NCBI GenBank assembly: GCA_947088195.1
Contig: CAMUFS010000183.1
Span: 1-6,406 of the forward strand
DNA length: 6,406 nt
DNA from: an uncultured Clostridia bacterium
Lineage (GTDB): Bacteria > Bacillota > Clostridia > Lachnospirales > Lachnospiraceae
Direction: 5' to 3'
This document shows positions 1-4,439 of the stretch, piece after piece. Numbering within the stretch: the first letter of the stretch is position 1; every line of letters starts with the position of its first letter. Position numbers and translations under genes: made by a program. The notes beneath the pieces were generated by a model. It made no database searches. It worked only from the letters and a program-made list of their open reading frames with translations, and had not been told where the DNA came from.

Positions 1-27
1 TATAAATTGCAGTAGAAAAAGAGTAGG

Positions 28-56
28 TTGCATTTAGAAAAAGAATGTGGTGTAAT
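28..56 (+). promoter_or_regulatory. Weak extended -10 promoter candidate
   Basis: TTGCAT (28-33) is followed by a 17-base spacer and TGTAAT (51-56), with a TG one base before the -10, giving the extended form TGnTGTAAT. The -35 matches the consensus in only three of six positions. Transcription would start near 63 and meet the hairpin at 126-156, giving a transcript of roughly 90 bases. This is a motif call only. Confidence 0.25.
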
Positions 57-125
57 GGTATTAGCCAATCAAATGTCACCACCGACACAAATCCATATAG
101 TTTTTCTTTATTAAAATATAAAAAT

Positions 126-156
126 AACGCCCAAGGATAATTTCCTTGAGCGTTTT
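126..156 (+). terminator. Rho-independent terminator
   Basis: AACGC (126-130) and CAAGGA (132-137) pair with TCCTTG (143-148) and GCGTT (150-154). There is one C/A mismatch and a 5-base loop, then a short T run (TTTT with the stem end, then GTTG). The A/T-rich left flank means it could also work on the minus strand. It probably ends transcription of the gene upstream of the window or of the short leader transcript. Confidence 0.7.
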
Positions 157-182
157 GTTGTGTGGTGTACCAATTAACGAGC

Positions 183-213
183 AAGGACCGTCTTAAAGTG
201 GACGGTCTTTTTT
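183..213 (+). terminator. Rho-independent terminator, second of a pair
   Basis: GACCGTC (186-192) pairs perfectly with GACGGTC (201-207) around an 8-base loop. The stem extends by a G·T and two A·T pairs (183-185 with 208-210) and runs into six T (208-213). It is a stronger intrinsic terminator than the hairpin at 126-156. It lies 51 bases before the ParB-like start, so the cassette needs either readthrough/antitermination or a promoter in the short remaining space. I see no good promoter there. Confidence 0.8.
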
Positions 214-264
214 ACTGTCGAAAAGAAAGAAGAACTATAACATAAAAGGAGTGCATAATAAATT

Positions 265-903
265 ATGAAAAGGATTGAAGTGTGTAAAATGAAGGTTGGT
301 GATCTGAAACACAATTTTGGCAACCCTAGGAAAATTTCAAAGAAGAAAACCGAGGAGCTGGAACGGTCAATGGACTTGTTCGGTGACTTCGGCATTTTTC
401 TTGTAGATGAACATGACAATGTAATTGCCGGAAACCAACGATCCGTCATACTTGCTAGGCGCGATCCAGATATTGAGGTGGATGTTAAGAGACTGATAGG
501 ATATTCTGAAGCAGAACTTCGCTCTATAAATATTATGGATAATACCCACGCTGGCGAATGGGATTTAGAGTTGCTGGCAGATTGGACTGCGGACCTTAAT
601 CTTGATCTTGGAATTGACCTCAACAATGAAAGTCCAGAAGAACGGAAAATTGAGGATATGGAGCTGATTCGGTACGAGAAGTACAATTATGTAATGATAG
701 TTTGCAAGAGTGAGATTGATTATAATGACCTTATTCGTAAATTGGGGATAGAGGGTAGGAAAGTTGCCATCACGAAGAAGCGCAAGATTAAGGCAAGAGC
801 AATCTGGTACGATCAAATGAAGGCGCAGATTGTAGAGAAGTTGGAGAAAGTCGAAGCGCCTTTAGAAAATAGTAAGAAAGACGAAGGGGAGAAGCAGGCA
901 TGA
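265..903 (+). CDS. ParB/sulfiredoxin-fold domain protein (phage type)
   Basis: 212 residues. The N-terminal ~110 residues read as a phage ParB/Srx domain: GNPRKIS (19-25) opens the fold, a helix with EELERSMDLFG follows (30-40), and the signature IAGNQRS (54-60) contains the GNQR nucleotide-binding/catalytic turn. A later MDNTHAGEWDLELLADW stretch (91-107) is typical of phage ParB proteins. Residues ~130-190 form a second conserved-looking module (YEKYNYVMIVCKSE, then a lysine-rich KKRKIKARA). The C-terminus is charged and probably flexible. Family members act as CTPases, nucleases or DNA-modification partners, so the exact activity is open. The ATG at 265 has AAAGGAG at 245-251, a somewhat long 13-base spacing; the next in-frame ATG (289) has no ribosome site. 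The stop overlaps the next start (ATGA), showing translational coupling to the deacetylase. I infer a role in the DNA-modification cassette, not chromosome partition, because no ParA is present. Confidence 0.85.
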   Translation: MKRIEVCKMKVGDLKHNFGNPRKISKKKTEELERSMDLFGDFGIFLVDEHDNVIAGNQRSVILARRDPDIEVDVKRLIGYSEAELRSINIMDNTHAGEWDLELLADWTADLNLDLGIDLNNESPEERKIEDMELIRYEKYNYVMIVCKSEIDYNDLIRKLGIEGRKVAITKKRKIKARAIWYDQMKAQIVEKLEKVEAPLENSKKDEGEKQA

Positions 904-1568
904 AATATTTGGTAGTAGCGGCGCACCCAGATGATGAGGTTTTGGGAGCTGGCGCCACCATGCACAAGGCAGTCACAAATGGCGATGAAGTTTATGTTTG
1001 TCTACTTAGTCATTGGAGCCCTACCAGGGATGATAACTTGGAAGATGGTATTGCATCTAGCCATGCCATTCTTGGAGTGAAAAAGTCCTATATTGGAGAT
1101 TTTGGGTGTATGAGGTTCAAAGATGAAGACCATCATGCAATTGTTCGGTTCATAGAGTCAGCAATTAAAGATTGTCAACCAGATATTCTGATTACGCATC
1201 ACCCGGCGGATGTTCATGTGGATCATGGAATTACATCAGAGTGCTGTATAGAGGCATCAAGGCTTCCTATGAGGCAGATTGCGAATATCCAGCCAATACG
1301 AAAGATTATGTATATGGAGGTTCCTTCCTCTACGGACTGGAATGTAAGTACGACGAATGGTTTCTTTATTCCGAATATATTTGTTGGTATAAGTGAGAAA
1401 GATTTGTCTGAGAAAGTTAAGGCAGTAGGCGTTTATAAAGATGTTATCAGGAAAGCACCTCACCCACGTTCTAGGGAAGTTATCAATGCTATGGCAGTTC
1501 TAAGAGGAAGCCAATCTGGTTTGCTAATGGCGGAGTCTTTTCAAATGGTGTTTGGATTGGGGGTATAA
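900..1568 (+). CDS. PIG-L/LmbE-family zinc N-deacetylase
   Basis: 222 residues, normal family length. The family removes an N-acetyl group from GlcNAc-type sugars (PIG-L, MshB, BshB) using one zinc ion. The hallmark AAHPDDE (7-13) gives His9 and Asp12 as predicted zinc ligands and Asp11 as the general base. The second motif THHPADVHVDHG (99-110) supplies the third ligand, His109, and a likely catalytic His106. The C-terminal AESFQMVFG (211-219) matches the usual family ending. No signal peptide or membrane segment is visible, so it is cytoplasmic. The ATG at 900 overlaps the ParB-like stop and has AAGGGGAG at 884-891, eight bases upstream. Only three bases separate it from the WbqC gene. Between a ParB-like protein and sugar-transfer genes, its substrate is probably an N-acetylated sugar, free, nucleotide-linked or already on DNA. 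All catalytic residues are intact, so I expect an active enzyme. Confidence 0.92.
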   Translation: MKYLVVAAHPDDEVLGAGATMHKAVTNGDEVYVCLLSHWSPTRDDNLEDGIASSHAILGVKKSYIGDFGCMRFKDEDHHAIVRFIESAIKDCQPDILITHHPADVHVDHGITSECCIEASRLPMRQIANIQPIRKIMYMEVPSSTDWNVSTTNGFFIPNIFVGISEKDLSEKVKAVGVYKDVIRKAPHPRSREVINAMAVLRGSQSGLLMAESFQMVFGLGV

Positions 1569-1571
1569 AGA

Positions 1572-2282
1572 ATGACGACAACAATTCACCAACCATGTTA
1601 TTTGCCATATCTGGGAGTATTTCATAAGATATGGAAGGCAGATGCTTTCGTATTCTTGGATGACGTACAGTATAGTAATGGCTATGTGTTTGAATGGAAC
1701 CGAATCAAGACACCACAGGGCGAGTGCCGACTGAAAGTTCCGTTGCGTAAAAAGTTCGGTCAGACACTTTTGGAGGTAATTCCGAATGATGATCTTAAAT
1801 GGCAATACAAACACATAAAGACGGTAGAGATGAACTATAAGAAGGCTCCATATTTTTCAGAGCTTTTTCCTGCTTATAAAGAAATTGTCAATAAATGTTA
1901 TGATAACCTGGCACAGCTAAATATTGCACTGATGAATTTCTTCCTGTTTTGGTTTGGCTGGAATGAGAAAAAGGTTTATTACACATCAAACTGGAAGCTG
2001 GAAAGCAAAGCAGAGGCCAGGGTGATTGAGATATGTAAATGCTTGGAAGCTGATACCTATTTATCTGGAACCGGAGGTAGGAACTACCAGAAAGATGTTC
2101 ATTTCCAGGAGAATGGTATTAAGCTGGTGTATCAGGAATGGGAACCAATACAGTATCGGCAACTATGGGGAGAATTTCGACCATATATGTCGATCTTGGA
2201 TTATGCAATGAATGAAGGACATAACATTGATACCCATTTTAGAAAGATGGAGAAGGTGATAGCAGATGAAAAAAGAAGATAA
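1572..2282 (+). CDS. WbqC-family protein
   Basis: 236 residues, matching the WbqC-like family length. The family is best known from polysaccharide and O-antigen clusters; its chemistry is poorly defined, and an amino-acyl or acyl transfer to an amino sugar is my guess. The signature is intact: HQPCYLPYLGVFHKI (6-20), DDVQY (30-34), NRIKTPQG (43-50), a hydrophobic strand RLKVPL (53-58), YLSGTGGRNY (163-172) and the terminal SILDYAMNEG (207-216). There is no signal peptide. The aromatic segment near 122-130 (NFFLFWFGW) is too short for a membrane span and occurs inside the fold. The start follows the PIG-L stop by three bases, with a modest GGGGG (1559-1563) as ribosome site. The end overlaps the glycosyltransferase start by 17 bases. 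Its place beside a deacetylase suggests it acts on the amine the deacetylase exposes. Confidence 0.88.
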   Translation: MTTTIHQPCYLPYLGVFHKIWKADAFVFLDDVQYSNGYVFEWNRIKTPQGECRLKVPLRKKFGQTLLEVIPNDDLKWQYKHIKTVEMNYKKAPYFSELFPAYKEIVNKCYDNLAQLNIALMNFFLFWFGWNEKKVYYTSNWKLESKAEARVIEICKCLEADTYLSGTGGRNYQKDVHFQENGIKLVYQEWEPIQYRQLWGEFRPYMSILDYAMNEGHNIDTHFRKMEKVIADEKRR

Positions 2283-2988
2283 ATTGACGCTTGGAATTTA
2301 TGTTCAGAGCTATCACCGATACAATAAAATACTCACTCAGGACCTACTAGAACAGTGTGTTTATGTGGTGAGGGCAAGTGAATCGGAACTGTACCGTAAG
2401 GCAGGCGTAGAGAATGTGTGGGCGGTTCCAGACGAGGAAGTTAACAATGCTATCCGAACGTATTGGTGGATTGTAGACCATGCACCAGAGGACATTGTTT
2501 TCATTGCTGATGATGATATTGAAGATATGATGTACCGACTTGACGACACCACCCGATTGAACAAGGATAAAAATACCATTATGGCAGAAATTGAACGCAT
2601 CGCACAGATGATGGTTGATTTGAATGTCGGTTATGCCTGTATAGATGCCACTGGTATTCCATATGGATACGATGGTGAATTTGCCTTTAAGGGTACGTCT
2701 GGTTCTTTGAAGTGGGTGTATAAGAGGGTGTTAAAAGCCCGTCCAGATGAAAACTGTAAGTATAATTATGATTTGGACCTGGTATTACAGGAGCTTTTAT
2801 ATAATCGTATTATTCTGAAGCCACGATATATCATTTGTAAAGATTACCAAGATGTCAATGCCGGAGGAGATAGCTCGAAGCTGCGCCAAGATCAGATAGA
2901 TAGTATTGAGAACATGAAGCGGAAATGGGGGAAGTATTTCAAGTACAATTACAAGAATAACAAGCCTCAGATAAATGTACCAAGATAA
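2266..2988 (+). CDS. Glycosyltransferase resembling TET-associated glycosyltransferases (TAGT)
   Basis: 240 residues, a compact GT-A-like protein without membrane segments. A short N-terminal strand (LGIYVQSYHRY, 9-19) is followed by VYVVRASESELY (32-43) and the metal/nucleotide-sugar site IVFIADDDIEDM (77-88), where Asp82-84 form the DxD-type motif. The C-terminal part has YDLDLVLQELL (168-178), then CKDYQDVNAGGDSSKLR (191-207), resembling the acceptor-side conserved Asn-Ala-Gly-Gly block of phage TAGT proteins. The family is predicted to glycosylate hydroxylated bases in phage DNA. I recall the similarity and have not searched it, so the subfamily is less certain than the fold. The ATG at 2266 lies inside the WbqC gene with AGAAGGTG at 2251-2258, seven bases upstream, so translation is coupled. 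It is the last gene of the cassette. No hydroxylase or TET/JBP gene lies in this window, so the modified base it would use must come from elsewhere. A protein or surface-glycan acceptor remains possible. Confidence 0.72.
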   Translation: MKKEDKLTLGIYVQSYHRYNKILTQDLLEQCVYVVRASESELYRKAGVENVWAVPDEEVNNAIRTYWWIVDHAPEDIVFIADDDIEDMMYRLDDTTRLNKDKNTIMAEIERIAQMMVDLNVGYACIDATGIPYGYDGEFAFKGTSGSLKWVYKRVLKARPDENCKYNYDLDLVLQELLYNRIILKPRYIICKDYQDVNAGGDSSKLRQDQIDSIENMKRKWGKYFKYNYKNNKPQINVPR

Positions 2989-3012
2989 TTCAGTTATTTC
3001 GTCAATTCCTAT

Positions 3013-3040
3013 TTGACAACGGTGGTGTAGGTGTTACGAT
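3013..3040 (+). promoter_or_regulatory. Promoter P1 (TTGACA, 16-bp spacer, TACGAT)
   Basis: A perfect -35 TTGACA (3013-3018) sits 16 bases before TACGAT (3035-3040), which keeps the TA...AT of the -10. Transcription would start around 3046, about 27 bases before the RarA/MgsA-like start. The -35 overlaps the right arm of a short inverted repeat, GTCAA (3001-3005) / TTGAC (3013-3017). The same arrangement occurs at 3761, and the conserved extra sequence around the -10 argues for a dedicated regulator. Confidence 0.65.
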
Positions 3041-3054
3041 ACGATTACGATAAA
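3027..3054 (+). repeat. 28-bp promoter-associated repeat, copy 1 (candidate operator)
   Basis: This block begins GTAGGTG and ends TACGATAAA, with ACGA cores at 3036, 3041 and 3047 (steps of 5 and 6, about one helical turn in total). It matches the block at 3775-3802 in 25 of 28 positions. It covers the -10 and start point of P1, where a repressor would block polymerase or an activator could touch it. Short tandem half-sites of this kind would suit a ribbon-helix-helix or similar small phage regulator, but no such gene is seen here. Confidence 0.7.
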
Positions 3055-3072
3055 AAATAGGAGGTTGATTAC

Positions 3073-3732
3073 ATGGCTTATAATTTGATGACTAAGAATG
3101 GTCATAATATGTACGACATGGCATCTATGCTACAGAAAGCAATTCGACGGAGCAACCCAAACCTGGCGGGATATGCTGCCTATGAATTATTCGGGAATTT
3201 CCACACCTATATGTGGAAGCGGCTGGTGGTGGTATCAGCGGAGGACTGCTATGGTATTATGACAAAGGAGGTAATCGCGCTGAAGCTGGCAGATGATTTC
3301 TGCAACAAAGGCAGGAAGGGATATGACAAGGACCCTCTGTTTGCAGCGAAGGCGATCACGCTTCTTTGCCTAGCAAGGAAGAATCGAGATGCCTGCTATG
3401 TAGCTTGTAATTTCATGTTGCCGGATCGCATCTTGAATGAAAACGAAATTGAACATATCGACATTACGAAATGTCACCTGGGAGTGGAAGGGATACCAGA
3501 TTGGGTGTTCGATGTTCATACTCTCATTGGGAAAAGGAACGGTAAAACAGACCTAGACATGACAATTGAGGAGCAGGCGGCACTGGAGCCTAAGCAACTC
3601 TCCTTGTTCGATGACTGCTCATGGGAGAATTATTATACATGGGCGAGGAGCCAGGGTAAGGTAGAGAATAAGGAATGGGCAGATTTCCAGCAATTTAAGG
3701 AGGGAAGAAAATTAGAACCAGACTTCTATTAA
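3073..3732 (+). CDS. RarA/MgsA C-terminal-domain-like protein with a sliding-clamp-binding motif
   Basis: 219 residues. Residues ~15-115 resemble the helical C-terminal oligomerisation region of the RarA/MgsA (clamp-loader-related AAA+) family: a helix with QKAIRRSNPNLAGYAAYEL (21-39), then KRLVVVSAEDCYGI (49-62) matching the RRLV..ASED pattern, then AAKAITLLCLARKN (91-104). The AAA+ ATPase part (Walker A/B) is absent. Residues ~142-160 (PDWVFDVHTLIGKRNGKTD) look like a basic conserved tail. EPKQLSLFDD (172-181) contains QLSLF, the canonical bacterial beta-clamp-binding pentapeptide. I infer a replication/repair accessory that docks on the host or phage DnaN clamp, or rivals the host RarA. 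The ATG at 3073 has TAGGAGGT at 3058-3065, eight bases upstream. It has its own promoter (3013) and stands alone: the next gene starts 95 bases on, behind a copy of the same promoter. Family call from memory; the clamp motif is directly readable. Confidence 0.68.
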   Translation: MAYNLMTKNGHNMYDMASMLQKAIRRSNPNLAGYAAYELFGNFHTYMWKRLVVVSAEDCYGIMTKEVIALKLADDFCNKGRKGYDKDPLFAAKAITLLCLARKNRDACYVACNFMLPDRILNENEIEHIDITKCHLGVEGIPDWVFDVHTLIGKRNGKTDLDMTIEEQAALEPKQLSLFDDCSWENYYTWARSQGKVENKEWADFQQFKEGRKLEPDFY

Positions 3733-3760
3733 AGAACTTTGATTTTCTCTAAAATACTTA

Positions 3761-3788
3761 TTGACATCAAAAACGTAGGTGCTACGTT
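3761..3788 (+). promoter_or_regulatory. Promoter P2 (TTGACA, 16-bp spacer, TACGTT)
   Basis: TTGACA (3761-3766) is followed, after exactly 16 bases, by TACGTT (3783-3788), the same -35/-10 offset as P1. The -10 matches TATAAT in only three positions, so P2 may depend on an activator or be weak. Transcription would start near 3794 and cover the two small genes. The P2 -10 lies in the right arm of a perfect inverted repeat (3772-3788). Confidence 0.6.
3772..3788. repeat. Perfect inverted repeat in P2 (7-bp arms, 3-bp centre)
   Basis: AACGTAG (3772-3778) and CTACGTT (3782-3788) are exact reverse complements around GTG. This size and symmetry suits a dimeric DNA-binding protein. P1 keeps only the GTAG-GTG-TTAC centre, so the dyad is degraded there while the TACGA series to its right is kept. 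Confidence 0.65.
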
Positions 3789-3802
3789 ACGAGTACGATA
3801 AA
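3775..3802 (+). repeat. 28-bp promoter-associated repeat, copy 2 (candidate operator)
   Basis: Second copy of the block at 3027-3054, identical in 25 of 28 positions and placed identically relative to its TTGACA. ACGT/ACGA cores start at 3784, 3789 and 3795. The sequence before the block (3767-3774) is not conserved between the copies, so the repeat is a specific element, not a duplicated gene end. Confidence 0.7.
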
Positions 3803-3827
3803 TAACAAAGAAAAGGTGGTAGCACTT

Positions 3828-4067
3828 ATGAAGGTTAAAGTTAAAGTATATGACGGAGTTAAGTATAAAGAGGAGAGCAAGAAGGTAGCAGAGATTGAAT
3901 ATCAGATTGAAGGATTTGAAGTAGTGACAGGGGATCGGGCTATTGAAATCGGATTGGAAACTGATGAAAACAGTCGAGATGAATATAACGAGTATCTGGT
4001 ATTGGATCTGGGAAATGGAGAGACTGCAACATTCTGCAATTCCCATGTTGATATGTTTAGAATATAA
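3828..4067 (+). CDS. Small phage protein of unknown function
   Basis: 79 residues, acidic C-terminal half, no signal peptide or membrane segment. Alternating hydrophobic and charged residues at the start (MKVKVKVYDGVKY) and the stretch EYLVLDLGNGETATF (58-72) suggest a small beta-rich fold. I recall similar uncharacterised proteins upstream of terminases in Firmicutes phages but know no function. The start is ATG 3828: AAGGTGG (3813-3819) sits eight bases upstream. A longer reading from GTG 3816 would begin inside that ribosome site and is unlikely. It is transcribed from P2, and 11 bases separate it from the next gene, so the pair is an operon. Confidence 0.8.
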   Translation: MKVKVKVYDGVKYKEESKKVAEIEYQIEGFEVVTGDRAIEIGLETDENSRDEYNEYLVLDLGNGETATFCNSHVDMFRI

Positions 4068-4078
4068 GAGGTGTCGAT

Positions 4079-4330
4079 ATGGTAGTAAGAGATGGAAAGT
4101 TGGTAAAGCAGTCAGATATTGTAAGGGAAGCAGTAAAAGCTGGGGAATGGAAGAAAGCTCTTCGGATTGCAAAGGACTTTCGGATAAATGTAACAAAGGC
4201 ACAGAGAGATACAATGGCAAGGGCGTATGAGTGCATAGTGCATCCAGAATTCTATAAGCAGATAGGAATAGACATACCCAAGGCAATAGAGAAGGGAATA
4301 GAAGTAGTCAGTTGTCTGTATGGGGAATAG
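4079..4330 (+). CDS. Small helical phage protein of unknown function
   Basis: 83 residues, basic and largely helical by eye, with no membrane segment. SDIVREAVKAGEWKKALRIAKDF (12-34) reads as two helices around a turn, and KAQRDTMARAYECIVHPEFYKQIGID (40-65) as more helix. The general type (a short 'KEALRIAKDF' protein in the small-gene cluster before the terminase) is common in clostridial phages, but its role is unknown to me. A DNA-binding or regulatory role is possible from the helix pattern, not shown. AAGAGGTG (4066-4073) gives the ribosome site, five bases before the ATG, and overlaps the stop of the preceding gene. A terminator-like hairpin follows at 4364. Confidence 0.8.
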   Translation: MVVRDGKLVKQSDIVREAVKAGEWKKALRIAKDFRINVTKAQRDTMARAYECIVHPEFYKQIGIDIPKAIEKGIEVVSCLYGE

Positions 4331-4363
4331 AAGCATGGAAATTGAATAGGAAATAAATCCATC

Positions 4364-4411
4364 AAGGGAACTCGAAAAAGGCTGAAAAAGGCTATAATGA
4401 GTTCCTTTTTT
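4364..4411 (+). terminator. Terminator-like hairpin with tandem-repeat loop, ahead of the terminase
   Basis: AAGGGAACTC (4364-4373) pairs with GAGTTCCTTT (4399-4408), ten pairs with one G·T, and is followed by T to 4411 (six T in all). The 25-base loop is unusually long. It contains GAAAAAGGCT twice in tandem (4374-4383, 4384-4393). Each copy's AAAAAGG can alternatively pair with CCTTTTT (4404-4410), so three mutually exclusive hairpins compete for the same 3' strand. It ends the two-gene unit and lies 28 bases before the terminase start. Confidence 0.75.
4374..4398 (+). promoter_or_regulatory. Candidate activator-dependent late promoter in the terminator loop
   Basis: A perfect -10 hexamer TATAAT (4393-4398) follows two exact 10-bp direct repeats GAAAAAGGCT, with no -35 box at the expected distance. 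Direct repeats one helical turn apart in place of a -35 are what a late-gene activator would use (for example RinA/ArpU-type proteins of Firmicutes phages). Transcription would start around 4405 and retain the terminase ribosome site (4422-4430). The overlap with a hairpin is seen; promoter function is inference. Confidence 0.4.
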
Positions 4412-4439
4412 GTGCCTATGGAAAGGTGGTGTGACAGAT

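Larger units (their letters stand above)
1..264. other. Non-coding leader region with two hairpins
   Basis: No reading frame here earns a gene call. The left edge could carry the last codons of an upstream gene (frame 1 stops at 13-15, frame 2 at 35-37), but too little is visible to decide. A 19-codon ORF at 55-114 (MVLANQMSPPTQIHIVFLY) lacks a well-spaced ribosome site. The region holds two hairpin terminators (126-156 and 183-213), a weak promoter-like pair (28-56), an inverted repeat GTGGTG (47-52) / CACCAC (77-82), and a 9-bp direct repeat TGTGGTGTA at 46-54 and 161-169. It separates whatever lies upstream from the four-gene cassette starting at 265. Confidence 0.6.

Noticed and set aside
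36..107. tRNA-like layout: AGAAAAA (36-42) pairing with TTTTTCT (101-107), with TAATGGTA in a D-loop-like place
   Set aside because: No TTCRA T-loop, no 5-bp anticodon stem and wrong spacing for a D-stem; the A/T pairing is low complexity.
55..114. 19-codon ORF MVLANQMSPPTQIHIVFLY followed by a terminator
   Set aside because: No properly spaced ribosome site and too short to judge coding character.
236..241. TATAAC as a -10 for the ParB-like gene
   Set aside because: No -35 at 16-18 bases, and a start near 247 would remove part of the AAAGGAG ribosome site from the RNA.
47..3029. GTGGTGTA occurring at 47-54, 162-169 and 3022-3029
   Set aside because: The flanks do not align and the second promoter module lacks it, so a shared element is not supported.
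3816..3827. GTG 3816 as start of the small gene at 3828
   Set aside because: That GTG is part of the AAGGTGG ribosome site; ATG 3828 is correctly spaced from it.
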